This document shows positions 11,491 through 23,800 of a DNA stretch of 64,000 nt, piece by piece; the stretch's first letter is position 1; the number at the start of each line of letters is the position of its first letter. Both the position numbers and the translations under genes were made by a program. The notes beneath the pieces were generated by a model. It saw only the letters and a program-made list of their open reading frames with translations, did no database searches and was not told the DNA's origin. Source of the stretch: Strix aluco (taxonomy: Eukaryota > Chordata > Aves > Strigiformes > Strigidae); assembly GCF_031877795.1 (NCBI RefSeq), contig NC_133931.1:71027429-71091428 (forward strand), given 5' to 3'.

Positions 11491-14400
11491 GTACTTAATT
11501 TTGGGTGGTGCTTTAAGTTGTTACTGAGCTCCTTGATACAGATGTATGTTTTTTACATAGATTTCTGATGTACTGTGGTTTTTATAGATTATTCTTATTG
11601 TTTGTGTTCCATCTTGAGTTATGGTGGAAAATGAAATGCAATTACTCATGCTGCTCATATACCAAGGGTTCAGTTCAAGCAAGGTATAACTAAGGAGCTA
11701 TTTGAAAGGTTTTTTTTAAACTTTTTGTCTGATTTCACTGAATTCATGATGCTATATTTAATGGAAAATTGCAGTGATTATTTCTAGTCTGTTAAGGTTA
11801 TCAGTGAATTTTTATAACATGTTACAAAGTGATAGAACTTTATTTTAGCAATGCCGTGTGTCTGAGGGTTATGACTGATTCTTGCAGTCAGATATGTGCC
11901 ATGCTTAGCCTTCTCTGTTAGGTGAAAAATAAACTTCTGCAGGAGATAGTAATTGTCAGCAGGTACAGCCAGCTTTGGAGTTTTTGGTCAGAGCCTGTAG
12001 CTAACGTACCTATAGTGGGAGTTACTTTTTCACTGATACTTTTTCGACTTCTGGTCGGTAGGTCAGTCATAAATGCAATGGCTGGCGAAGTAGTAACTGG
12101 TAAGGAGCCTGTTTCAGTGGGGGGAAAAAAAGCTCTTTCATCTCAAATGAGTCAGACTGAGGATGTTTAGAAATGGCCCTTAGGTAGTGAGCCTTTATCC
12201 TTATGTGTCTGTTTTAAGATTAGCTGTCCTTTCAAGATGAAAATAGGAAATGTGTGTAAAAAGGTGTTAACTTCTAATAAGTTACAAACCTTAAATAATA
12301 CCTAAAGTATTATTATTAAAGTATTATCTTTGATGTTTGTGATTGGAGGAGCATTTCTTCAGTGAAAAACACTATTGGACAAATGAAGTGATAACCTTGC
12401 ATTAGAAGGGGTCAGTTTTCTTCTAAAAATGCCTTTTGACCATACCAAGATTGGACTTGCCATGTTTTTTACTGTTAAACAGTTTCTTCAAGGTTGTATT
12501 TTTTCCATATGTAACTCTCTTCTCAGCATCTGTGGAGGATTTTAAGGTCTAAACTCCTAGGAAGCTTGTATATCATGTTAGGAAATGGTATGTTTGGTAG
12601 GACTGTGGATATTTTTTCCGAGGCTGCTGGTCTGGTCATGCTGCATTTTCCCAGCACTTTGTTAGGAGTAAGAGTTGGTTGTAGCCATTTCTGTGAAGGC
12701 CCTACCTAGCTTGGTGCTGCTTCTGGACCAGATTCAGTTGACTCTTAAGCCACCAGCAACACTGTTGCCTAATTCAGGGAATGCAAAATTATCCACTTTA
12801 ATGGAAAGGATCCTCACCCTCTCAATTTTAAGTCCTCTAATGCATTGAACCTTCACAGGTGCATGTATAATAAAAGTGCAAAGTATCCTCTTGTGCCCTT
12901 GAAAAGAACTGGGAGCTGCAATCATGGCTAGGACTGTGCCTGTTTCTGCTGCTCCATTGTATTTTTCTCTCTTGGGTGAAAACACTAAGGCTATAGGCAG
13001 ACATTGTCTTCCCAGCACTCCTTCCCAGAAACTGCTGCTGCTTGAGATGTGCTTGTGTGAGTACGTCCTAAGCCTGGCTCAAAGCCATGAAGATTAACTT
13101 TAAGATGTTCCGTAGTAGATCTTTCGATAATCTGGTACTTTGAGGCAAAAAGAGTGATGATGAACCTCTCCCACCAGCACATCTGGATTCAGCAAAGGGT
13201 GGGTGTCCTGGGCTGAAGTTAATTTACAGTGGTAACTCCTGGTATCAGAGTGTTTGGTTTCTAGGACAGAAGTATGTGTATGAAGACAGACTTCTGCAGT
13301 ATACAATTTTTTGTCTTCCAAATATAAAAATGAGTTGATTCATTTTGGAAAATGGATGGTTGTATTTAGAATTATCTAAGACCTAGAGTGGATTGACTTT
13401 TATACTTAGTTTTGAAAGAGGAGTCCTACACTTCATTTTTTTCATAATAGCCTTAAATTTCAGTGAAAGCAAACTTCTGTGCTTTTGAAAAGTGCAGCAG
13501 ACGGCAATTGTGGGAGGAGGGGGAAGGAAGAGGAGCTTTTAAATATTCTTCAGAATTTGTAAAGGTAAACATAGATCTCAATCAAGCTTAAGCTATATTC
13601 TCACTGATTCTGTAATCTAGGTGTACTATGATACCTATTTTGCTACTGAATCACTTCCTTACCCCAACCATCTGCCCTGATCATGTCAAAAGAGAAGTTA
13701 CTCCTTTTTGCCTTAGTTGCACTTACCCTATTGTCTTCCAGTTGCTGTGTTGCTCTGGCTGTGTTTACACACCTCGGATGTGCCATCCGGGCAAAATGTC
13801 TTACCACAGAGTTTGTCTTCTATGAAAATGGAAATCAGATTACATGCTTCCGTGCTCCGTTTTCTGCCCCAGCTCCTGTAGGCTGGTGTGAGACGAACCA
13901 AACCCAACGTTCAGGGAGCCGCAGAGTCTGGAGCTGTGGGGCGACTTGCTCTCTGAGAACAGCCTAAAATATGCTGCTTGTAGTGGCATCCTCTGTGACT
14001 AAGTCCTCCTGAAGGTAATACCGCTGTAAACCTGGTGTAATGCTTTTTTGACTTTTAACGTGGTTTGGAGGGGAGTACTTGACGCCATGGAACTTGGGGC
14101 TAGATTTTTTTTTTTTTAAGCTAACTTATTTTACTGTACTATCATAAATGAAAAGATAAAAATAAAATATGGAAAGTTCTCTGCTGTCTTTGGTCATGAT
14201 GTGGTTACTAAATGCTGTAGATGGGCTGTATTTTAGCGGGGCAATGCAGGCTGCCCGCTGTGTTGTAGCGTGCGCTGTGCAGGCGAGTCGGCAGCGTTTG
14301 GGAACAGCAGCTGGGTGTGCAAGGCCTCCCGAAGGGGTGCAGGGAATGTAACCCTGCTTGGCAACAAGCTGAAGCTTAAAGAAAAGATGCGGGTTTTGGG

Positions 14401-14640
14401 GTTTTTTTCTTTTTAAAAAGCCCTTTTCACGGTTGTGTTGCATTCTGAGGGTTCCTGGATCTGGGTGTATGGGATATACTGTGGTTTTTTAATTATTTTT
14501 TGCATCTTTGGGGGACTTTCTGAGAATTTATTCAGAGATGCAGCCCACAGCTAGATGGTGGTGCCTCTTTAGTTACAGTGTTGCTCTAAAGGCTTAACTA
14601 CTGAAAAACCTTATAAGGCCGGAGAATTTAATTCTGCTCC
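11491..14640. other. Intergenic stretch
   Basis: No gene is supported. A plus-strand frame at 13683-13967 begins with a hydrophobic segment resembling a signal peptide, but it has no domain or splice support and was not accepted. Confidence 0.45.
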
Positions 14641-14869
14641 TATGTTGAGATTATTTTGTTTCTCCTCCGGCTCTCTGCTGGGGGCGGGGCGAGGCTCCTA
14701 ACTCCGCCCCGCCCTCCCGCTCTAAGCCCCGCCCCGTTTCCCGCTCCCGACCCAGGCTGGGGGCGGGGCTTGTCTGCATCCCCGCCCACCCGGCGTGCGT
14801 CACGCCGAGGGGCGGAGCCGTAGCCTCGCTCTGGGCGCCCGCCCCGCCCCTCCGCTCTGCTCACCGGGA

Positions 14870-14881
14870 CAAGATGGCGGC
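14870..14881 (+). promoter_or_regulatory. ZNF830: YY1-type element overlapping the start codon
   Basis: CAAGATGGCGGC matches the known YY1 consensus and contains the ZNF830 ATG at 14874-14876. The overlap also gives G at +4, which is favourable for initiation. YY1 sites often sit at the 5' ends of TATA-less housekeeping genes. Confidence 0.6.
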
Positions 14882-17800
14882 GGCCGGGGCGGGCGCCGGG
14901 CGGAAGCAGGTGCGGCAGGAGGAGCTGCGGCGCCTCATGCGGGAGAAGCAGCAGCAGAACGCGGGAAAGAAGCGGATCGACTCGCCCTTCGCCAAATATC
15001 CTCAGCACCAGCCTCCCTAGCCCTCGCCTCGGCGGCTGGCCTGGCCCGGCCTGGCCCGGTGGGAGGGAGGGAGGGAGGGAGGGAGGGGGTGGCCGTCGCG
15101 GGGCGGTGAGAGGTGGGGGTCTGCGGCGCAGCGCTCTGCTTCCCTTAACGGCGGCCGCCACGTACAACAGCCTGGGACACCTGAGCTGCACGCTCTGCAA
15201 CGCGCCCGTGAAGAGCGAGCTGCTGTGGCAGACCCACGCCCTGGGCAAGCAGCACCGTGAGGTGAGCGGCCGCTGGCTTCCCGCCGGGGGTGGCGGCGGG
15301 GGGCGGGCTAGGCCTTGGTGCCGGTGCGCTGGGGGTACGGGCTGCCCCTTGGTGGGGCGGGTCTGGGCTTCAGCTCGGCTCCGCTCGGCGCTGGCTGGGT
15401 GTTTGTTGTGCGTAAGTAACTGGGCACCACGTGAGAAGGGGGAGAGGGGAGGTTACACCGCGTTAACGGAGGCTGGGGGTTTGCTGCGTTTTGAGGTGTA
15501 CGCTAATAGGTAACAGCTGAGCATCTGCCAGGAGAGCGCGGTGTAAAAACAAGCCTGGCTGTTTTGTTTTTGTAAAACCTATGTACCCGTTGAAAAGCCG
15601 GCACTTGAGAGAACCGTCCCGTGTCTTTCAAGGGGCGCGCTCTTAAGATGAAGCTGTTCCCACGTTAGCGACAGCTTTTAACTGTCACTTGTCTGCAGGT
15701 CGGACTTGGAAACCCTCTTTGGGATTGCTTTGTTTCCTGTATGTTATAAAGGAACAGCTTACACGTGGTTAAGAAAATAGGCTTTTTTTTTTTCTTTATA
15801 ATTTAGCAATAAAGGTAAAGAATTTGTAAAACAATTTCAGGGAGCTTGTAACTTGGATGCAACCTTAAATCTGATTTTTTTAATCCCTTTATATTCTGCT
15901 GCTGCTTCTTGGGAGAAACTGAGAGATTGCATTTAATTTTACAATTACTGAGGAAAAGACCAAAAGAGCTGAGGGGTTCTTAGTTCATTGCTTGCATTCT
16001 GTGTAGATCATCGTGGCAAGGCACAGTGACATGTCTTTAATACTGCTGCCGTGTTTTAATTTTAAAACGCTTAATATTTAAGAACATTAGGATGAGTCCA
16101 GCCTTCTTGCTCTTTCCTCCAGAGTCGTAGTGCTGTAAATGTCACTGATCTTAGTCATTCCTTTCTCACTCGTACAACCTCCCTTGTACAAGTGACAATT
16201 CCTTTGCTACCATGTCACATCATGCAAGAGACTGACAGAAGCATTGGTCTTGGTTTTGGTATCTGTGATGTCCGTTTCAGTGATACTGTACTAGAAAGAT
16301 ATTAGCTCACTTTATTAAAGTGTTGTATTTTAAGCTGCAATCCAGAAGTTCCTGCTAGGAAAGCTTCCTGAATTTTGTACTTCTTCACAGAGAGTTGCAG
16401 AATTAAAAGGCACAAAGCAGACAGCAACTGGTTCAGCTGCTAGCGCATCATCTCATCCTGTCAAGAGAAAAACTGTTGACTTGGAAAATACAGAGTTAAA
16501 GAGAGTAAAAGGTAAGGAGAGAAAAATACTTATAAGCACTTGCCAGAATCTAGCCATTTCACATCCTGAATGTTTTTGGTTGGTTTTTTTCCCTATGGAA
16601 ATGTGTGTGAATACACAAGACTGTTGAGTTAAATGTCAGCCTGGTGCTGCTGCAAAGGGGAAACATCTGTCTTGCTCTTTCCCTGTGAGTTCACTCATCA
16701 GGAGAAAACTGTGCTTTTGGTAGTTTCCTTCTTGGTTATTTGGTTAAATTAGATCATGGAGATGCGGGCTTGGTCCAAATAGAACCGGAAACAGTACTAT
16801 GAGTTAAACAGTAGAAGCACTTGTCCAGAAATGGTGTTATTCCCTTTCAGTGGGATCAATCCACTGTTTTACCTCAATCCATGCATGAAAGTTCATTCTA
16901 AAGGAAAGATAGTTAATTTTTTTCCCTTGGTGCTATATATGAATATATAGATGAAAGTGTGCATTTGTGAACTTGCTGCTGTAGGAGTCTGTCTGAGGGA
17001 TATTTCTTTTGAAAGCATGGATTGTAAGAAGTGACTCTTGGCTGTTATACAGGTACAGATGAAAAGCCACACACATCTACATCTGGGTAAGTAGATGTTA
17101 TTTCATTACATATGGGTTTTTGTAACTGTACCAACTGCTGCATTCTCACCCTGTTCTTCCTCATCTCCTTCCTAGCCAAGGGTAAAGATTCAGAGAATCA
17201 GCAGATCCCTGCTTCTGCTCATTTTCTAATGTGGGTGCATATTCCTGAACACGGCATCATCTTCCTCAGTGCAGATGAGAAAATCATGGTATTAACTCTA
17301 GAGTTGTGAACAAAAAAGGAATTATTTTACTGTCCCTATCAGACTTTTAAGGATTAATATGTGGTGGTATTACACAGTTTGCTAGAATGAAAATAAGCAG
17401 ATTGTGGCATGCACTCTAATGCTAGCATACTGCAGAAGAGATGGTAGTCTGAAATTAAGACAGATTTTAATGTCTGTTTAAAGGTATATTTAAATGATAT
17501 TTATTTCCAAAAATTACTAAGGAATGTCATCAGCAGATCTTTATTAAGATGTTTTTATCACTTAAAATTCATGTAAATGCCTGTCATGCAGTTGAACTCT
17601 CACAGGTACAGGAGTGTATTTGGCTTCAGGGGATTGGGTTAAGCATCTTACTGCAACTAAAGATTTCTGAGGGTATTTGGACATCTTTGTGGGGTTGGTA
17701 GATGTCACACGAGGCCTGCAGTTCTCCTCTATGCTTCTTCACAGGATAAATTTTTATTATCTTGCATAGATATTATGTGCTATTATCTTGACAGTAGAAG

Positions 17801-20800
17801 GCACTTTGTAGACATTTTGAGTTTGTGTGCCAAATGAACAGTTTAGAGGTTTGCTCAGCATTATACTGATCAGTTTGATTATTTTAAAATATAACCTGGA
17901 AAAACGTTTGGCTTGGAGGCCTGCAGCTATTATAAAAACGAATCTGGGTTTTCTCGTTGCTGAGCCTGTGTGGCAGTTCTGAGCAACAGTAGGTACCTAA
18001 AATAAGTAGTTGTGTTATACCTGAAGGTTATCAAGGATTATGTGACATCAGTACCACCGTTGAACCACGAGTTTTGTATTTAATGTGTTCACAGCCAGTA
18101 CGCTGGTGCAAATAACTTTGAATGTGGAAATAGAATTACCTAACCTGCCATTCCTCCAAATACACTTTGTTATGGGATATTTTTATTAACCTTTCTGATA
18201 CAGAACATTTAAATACAAAAGTGGAACTGAAATCTGTTTTCAGCATTAACCTCATCATTTCTGGGGAACTTCAAATGAAAGCAGCAAGTATGTGCTGCCT
18301 TCAGACAGTGGTTACATCGGTAGCTGCGCAGTTTAGGGTATTGCAGAATACCTCAAAGATCATATTGCTCACAGATTGAATAGGCTTTGGATGCTAGACT
18401 GTAACTGATTTTTGTGAAGTTTGAAATAGTTAGGTTGTGTGTTCTTTACTAGGCTACCAGCAGATTTTTTTGATGAAGTGGAGCAAGATAGTACAAACGA
18501 ACAGCTTTCAAAGGGTCCAGGTCCCAGTTTATTGTCAGGAAATTACGATGATGATGATGACGACGATGATGAAGAGGAAGAACAAGATCAATCAAAAAAA
18601 TCTTCTGTTACGCATAAAACTGAAATTCCACCTCCAACTGAAGAAGTAATAGCTAATTCTCTGCCTGCAGGTAATGCTGACTGAAATAGTAAGTGATTCA
18701 GTAAGGAGAAGCTGTGTTTAACTGATAATGGAAGGGTTTTCATTTCTTCTGATTATTGCTGTAAGCTGGTTAGGGTGTGTAATATTGGAAGTAGAGAAAG
18801 GAGATTCTTTACTAGTTTGTTATTGTGTTGTGTTTTCTCAGCATGTTACTGATTTTATGTTCTAATTGTTTGAGGATGTCAAGTGAAATAATGTCTGGCT
18901 GTTCTTCCCTTGATTCAGTAAGGTATTAATTGAAATTCCTGTCTAGTCAGAATTTTATAAAGAAGCTTGAACAGTTGTTCTTTTCGTTCATAGGCTTCTG
19001 TCCTTTCTTATAGACTTCTTTGACAGCAAAACTATAGCTGCTCCTATAGTTTCCCATTCAGGATCCATACAGAAAGCAGAGATACAAGAGAAGATAGTGG
19101 AAAGGTAAGCAGTCAAATCAAATACTGATAGATTTGGGAACTGTAAATAAACGTTATTCTTACAGGAAATACAGACTGTGATCACTTAGAAATCTGTCAT
19201 ATTGTTAACTTGTATTCGGAATAGTTTGTATGTATGTCAGCCTCTAGCATTATTTCAGACAGGTATTTCGCACCCTAGGGGCAGGATAAGAGAGGGAGCA
19301 ATGCCATACAGTGTCGTTCAGACATCTCTGTTTGCAAATTTTAACGCAGGATACTTTGGAAGCTTAATGTTAACCACTGCTGTTAACTGTTTAAAGAAAA
19401 CCATTTGCTGGTTCTGTAGTAATGGTTCAGCTCACTCAAGCACTTTTTTTAGACAGTGGTTTAGGCTTTCAAAAGTAGAGACTGTGCTGTTAAAATGTTT
19501 GTGTGCTCAGCACACTGGAAAGAATAGTTTAAGAAGCCTAAGCTATAACTCTTCTTTTGGCTGAGATTTAAACCTGTCTGTGCAATTCCCTGTAAGTTAG
19601 GTAAGACCAAACTGAAGAAGCAAGTTTTGATGGTTGTAGGTAAAACTCGGGGCATAAAAAAAACTTGCTCCATTTCTAGGTCCTTTTATAGAAGATTCTG
19701 GATTTTATTCTTGACTAATTTTAACTCTACCGTAAAGCAGGTTGTAAAGTGTTAACTTGGGATAATAGTAATTAAACATTTCAGGAAAGAAAACACTGCT
19801 GAAGCTTTGCCAGAAGGTTTCTTTGATGATCCTGAAGTGGATGCAAAAGTAAGTGATCTGCTCTTTTTATGCTGCTGTATTTATTTCTGCCAGTTGTAGT
19901 GATTTTCTGAGTAGTAAGGATGCTTTTCCAGGTAATTAGTCATACCAGAATATAAGAAAATGATAGAATAGAATAGAATAGAATAGAATAGAATAGAATA
20001 GAATAGAATAGAATAGAATAGAATAGGCTATTTCAGTTGGAAGGGACCTATAATGATCATCTAGTCCAACTACCTGACCAAAAGTTAAAGCATGTTATTA
20101 AGGGCACTGTCCAAATCTCTCCTAAACACTGACAAGCTTGGAGCATTGACCACCTCTCTAGGAAGCCTGTTACAGTGTTTGACCACCCTCATGGTAAAGA
20201 AATGCTTCCTAATGCCCAGTCTAAACCTCCCCTGGCGCAGCTTTGAGCTGTTGATTCTATATTAATTAGAAAACATGAAAAGGGATGGAGGCAGGCAGGA
20301 AGAGCTTGTTAAATCATCTCTCAGAAGGTATTTTTGATTGTGGTTCCTTTGTGGCTCTTAAAGAAAACTAAAGGAGTGTTATTTGTTGGTTAAAATGCTA
20401 GACTGAGATTTGGACAATCCACCTGTTACTTTTATTTCTTTGAGTCATCTCAGGAAAAGTATTTCACCTAATTTGTACATCCAGTTCTGTTTCAGAATTG
20501 AGGATATAAAAATAGTTCTCTAATGTCCTTTGAGAGATCCTGTTGAAAAATATTAAAAGGCACTTTGTGACTGATACTATACATCTTGTTAGAATTAAAA
20601 TAGCTAGATTATGGTATACACTGTAATCTCTAGTACTGGCATACTCCAACAGTGAACTTGGTCTCCAGCCCTTTTGTCTTTTACCATTATGTGGTTTTTT
20701 GATGCTCAGAAAAGAAATGTGGGCATTCAACATGTTTCTCAAAAAAACCCCCACAACTAGAAATCTTGAAATTGTGATCTAAATCATTCATTCATCCTTC

Positions 20801-23800
20801 AACTTGCACTGTACCGAACGATGACCAAAATAAAAACTGACATTTTAAGTATAAACCTTTTTGGCTTGTTTGTTTTGTTTGTTTGTTTGTTTTGTAAAAT
20901 TTGCCACAGATTTGATGGCTTTCCAGCTTGCTTTATTGAAATAATAGTGTTGTAGGCTCAGTCTTTTTTATTTTCCTGGAGTATATTTCCCTGTTGTTCA
21001 CAGTGTGGAAGGCTGCTGGTGTATTTAAATTGGATTGTGAGGTTGAGCCCTGACTTCTGATTTGGAGACCTTCCAAATAATGCTTCTTTGTGTTCAGTTA
21101 GTCCCACTGTCCCAGTTACAAGCTCAGGTGTCTCTTAATTGCTCTGGCAAGAGTCTTTTGGCACTGCTTATGCCCACATGTTAGCATATGTGAATAGTTT
21201 TGAATAATGACATTTTCAATATTGAAATACATAGCTGAAAAAGCCACACTCTTTTTTTTTAATATGACTAATTGTAGTGTTCAATTTTTCAAATACTTAG
21301 TTTCACCATCAGTTGGGAAGCTTGTACAAATGCCTGTCAAGCAAAGGAGAATCTGCTTATATCTGAGAGGACACTGATTAGTGATCTTTGTTCTGGTTAT
21401 CTCCTCAGCTGATAAAATATACAAGTGGATACATGTTCCAATAAGCTCTTCCTTGAATTGCTTGCAGGTGATGTTCTTTTTTAATCAGCCCTTTCTAAGT
21501 TTAGCTAATGTGCAGGGGAAGGAAAATATTTGTGACATCACTTACATTGAGATGTCTGCAAGTGATTCTGTGTTGGAATAATACATAAAACAATTATTTT
21601 CAGAATGAACAGTGAGTGTTCGGAAGGGAGATTGTGGGCTTGAAGAATGTTGGTTTTTACATCAGGAATTTAGAAAGCATATAAACTCTGGATTAGATAA
21701 ATATTTCAAGGAAAAATAATACCTTTACTGTTTAAATTTATTGTAAGAAATACAAGTAATTATGAATTACAAAAGACAACCACAATGCGTAATAACACAG
21801 TACATACACATATGATAGAAATAATCACAGAACAGAAAAATGAAATGATAACTATTACTTCCCAGTATGTTGTTTGCTTGGAAGCTTCTAATTTATTCTA
21901 TAAACTTAATTCATACTACTGGATTTTGTATAATTGTTCAGGAACACAAGGTACCAAACTGTTGTCTTTACCATGATGATGACTGAGGTGTTACCAAAAG
22001 AGAGGAATGAAAAAAGGAAAAATAAAACTAATGCAAAAAGATGGTGCCATGAATTATTCTGTTCAAACTGCTTAGTTCTCCTAGTTATATAATCTCCACC
22101 CAGTCCAGAGCCAGGCAAAATCTGTCATCTAACATATGTTCTATGCCACATCTTCCACTCTTGAATTGTGGAAGTTTTGGTTACACAGGTAGATTATCTT
22201 GTTTATTTGCTTGTATTAAAAGCACAATCTGGTTTTGATTACCTTAGTTGTAGATCTTAAATGCATTCTTACAGCTACTACTTTTTCAGTCTTCTTGTCT
22301 TAGTAATTAATGTCATCTATCACAGAAGAAAAAGCTTTGCATGTCGTTAAAATTGGTACGTAGCTGTACTATTTCTTCTGTTAGCCAAAAAAATGAGACT
22401 AGATTTGAAATACAGTCAGACTATCTATCACCAGTCAGACTAGTGACTGAATCATCTGATATTTTATGTTATGCCAAAAGCAAATAATTCTCTGCTTTTT
22501 GGCTTGTGAGAGCTATTATGTACAATCGAACAGTCAGCTTACAGAAGAATTTAAAAGTTATCACCTAACATAGTGAAATTACAGACTGTCAAATTAACAG
22601 ACTTAGTCACTTTTCTTACTCCAAACATTCCACACCATCCATTCTTAGTCAATTATTCTTTAATGCTACAGTCAAGAATGTTGTTTTAATCCAGGAGTAG
22701 AGTCAGATTTTTCTTCCAAAACCATTGTGCAGCTGCACTCTCTTATTCATTGTTACGAATCTAAGTCACTTGTCTCCCTCTTCTGAGCGGGACATGACAT
22801 TTATATGCATTACTTAAACAGAAGTATGTCGACCAGGCTTTTCTGAGGACACAGCATAATTTGCCCTATTTCTCCAGGTGTTTTACAGTGCCCCAAAGAG
22901 TCACTAGACATAAATCATTAATGAGCCTGTTTTTTCATGTTCCTTAGGTGCGAAAAGTGGATGCTCCAAAGGATCAGATGGACAAAGAATGGGATGAATT
23001 TCAAAAGGCAATGCGACAGGTCAACACAGTAAGTAATGGAATCTATTTTTATTGATTCTAAATACTATACACAATAAGGAAAACAACAGTTTCATGCAGC
23101 TCTGCAGAATGACTGACATCTGCATTTGTCAGCTGTTTGTTGCAATGCAGTGTGTGGTTAAATGCACTTTATAAATGAGCAAAGGGTTCCTTCTGTTTTC
23201 CACTTAAGGGAAGTTAAGTTGGAAAAACTTATGATCAGGATCCGGTCATCAGTATATACCTAGTTACATTTGTTATATTGTATTTAAATAAGATAGCATA
23301 TACCTCAGATCAGCATCCTGCACCGAAACAGGACATAATTGTGGGCTCTTCTTTAGATGAGATACATTATTTTAACCTTGAAAAACACAGAACAAAACAC
23401 CACCCATTTGTCTTTTTCAAAAAGGATCTATAAAGTGTAGGTAACCTGGGTTTTATGGTTAATTTAAATGTACTGGAAAGGAACCCCAAAATTTGGAGAA
23501 GTGATAAAAGATTTTGTGTATGAGACGCATCAGTTGGCCACAATTTTTCTGTACTTCCATTTTTTAGTGCTTAGCATTGCGTGGAAAATCTTTGCAGAAC
23601 AGGTTTTTATCTGCCCTTTTGTACAATATAAAACTGTCACTAAAGATACCTGGTGTTCTCAATCTTCTCCTAGAGTATTTGCTAGTTTTTTAGTTTTAAC
23701 TGTAAATAATTGCTGATATGTCAACTGCTAAGAAACGTGGTGCAAAAAAATTTATCATTGCTCATTTTAAAGCGGTCAGCACTATAAACAGAGCGGATGT

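Larger units (their letters stand above)
14675..15380 (+). promoter_or_regulatory. ZNF830: CpG-island promoter of ZNF830
   Basis: The base composition switches abruptly from AT-rich to very GC- and CpG-rich. Several GC boxes (GGGGCGGGGC at 14681-14690, GGGCGGGGCT at 14761-14770, and CCCCGCCC copies around 14703-14735) lie upstream of the start codon. A CRE-like TGCGTCAC is at 14796-14803. There is no clear TATA box. This is the arrangement of a broadly expressed housekeeping promoter. The island continues through exon 2. Confidence 0.8.

Noticed and set aside
13683..13967. 94-codon frame with a signal-peptide-like start
   Set aside because: The hydrophobic start is the only protein-like trait. 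There is no domain, splice support or promoter, and the second half is ordinary GC-rich upstream sequence.
14640..15248. 202-codon minus-strand frame
   Set aside because: It is a shadow of the CpG island and of ZNF830 exons 1-2; low-complexity Pro/Arg/Leu composition.
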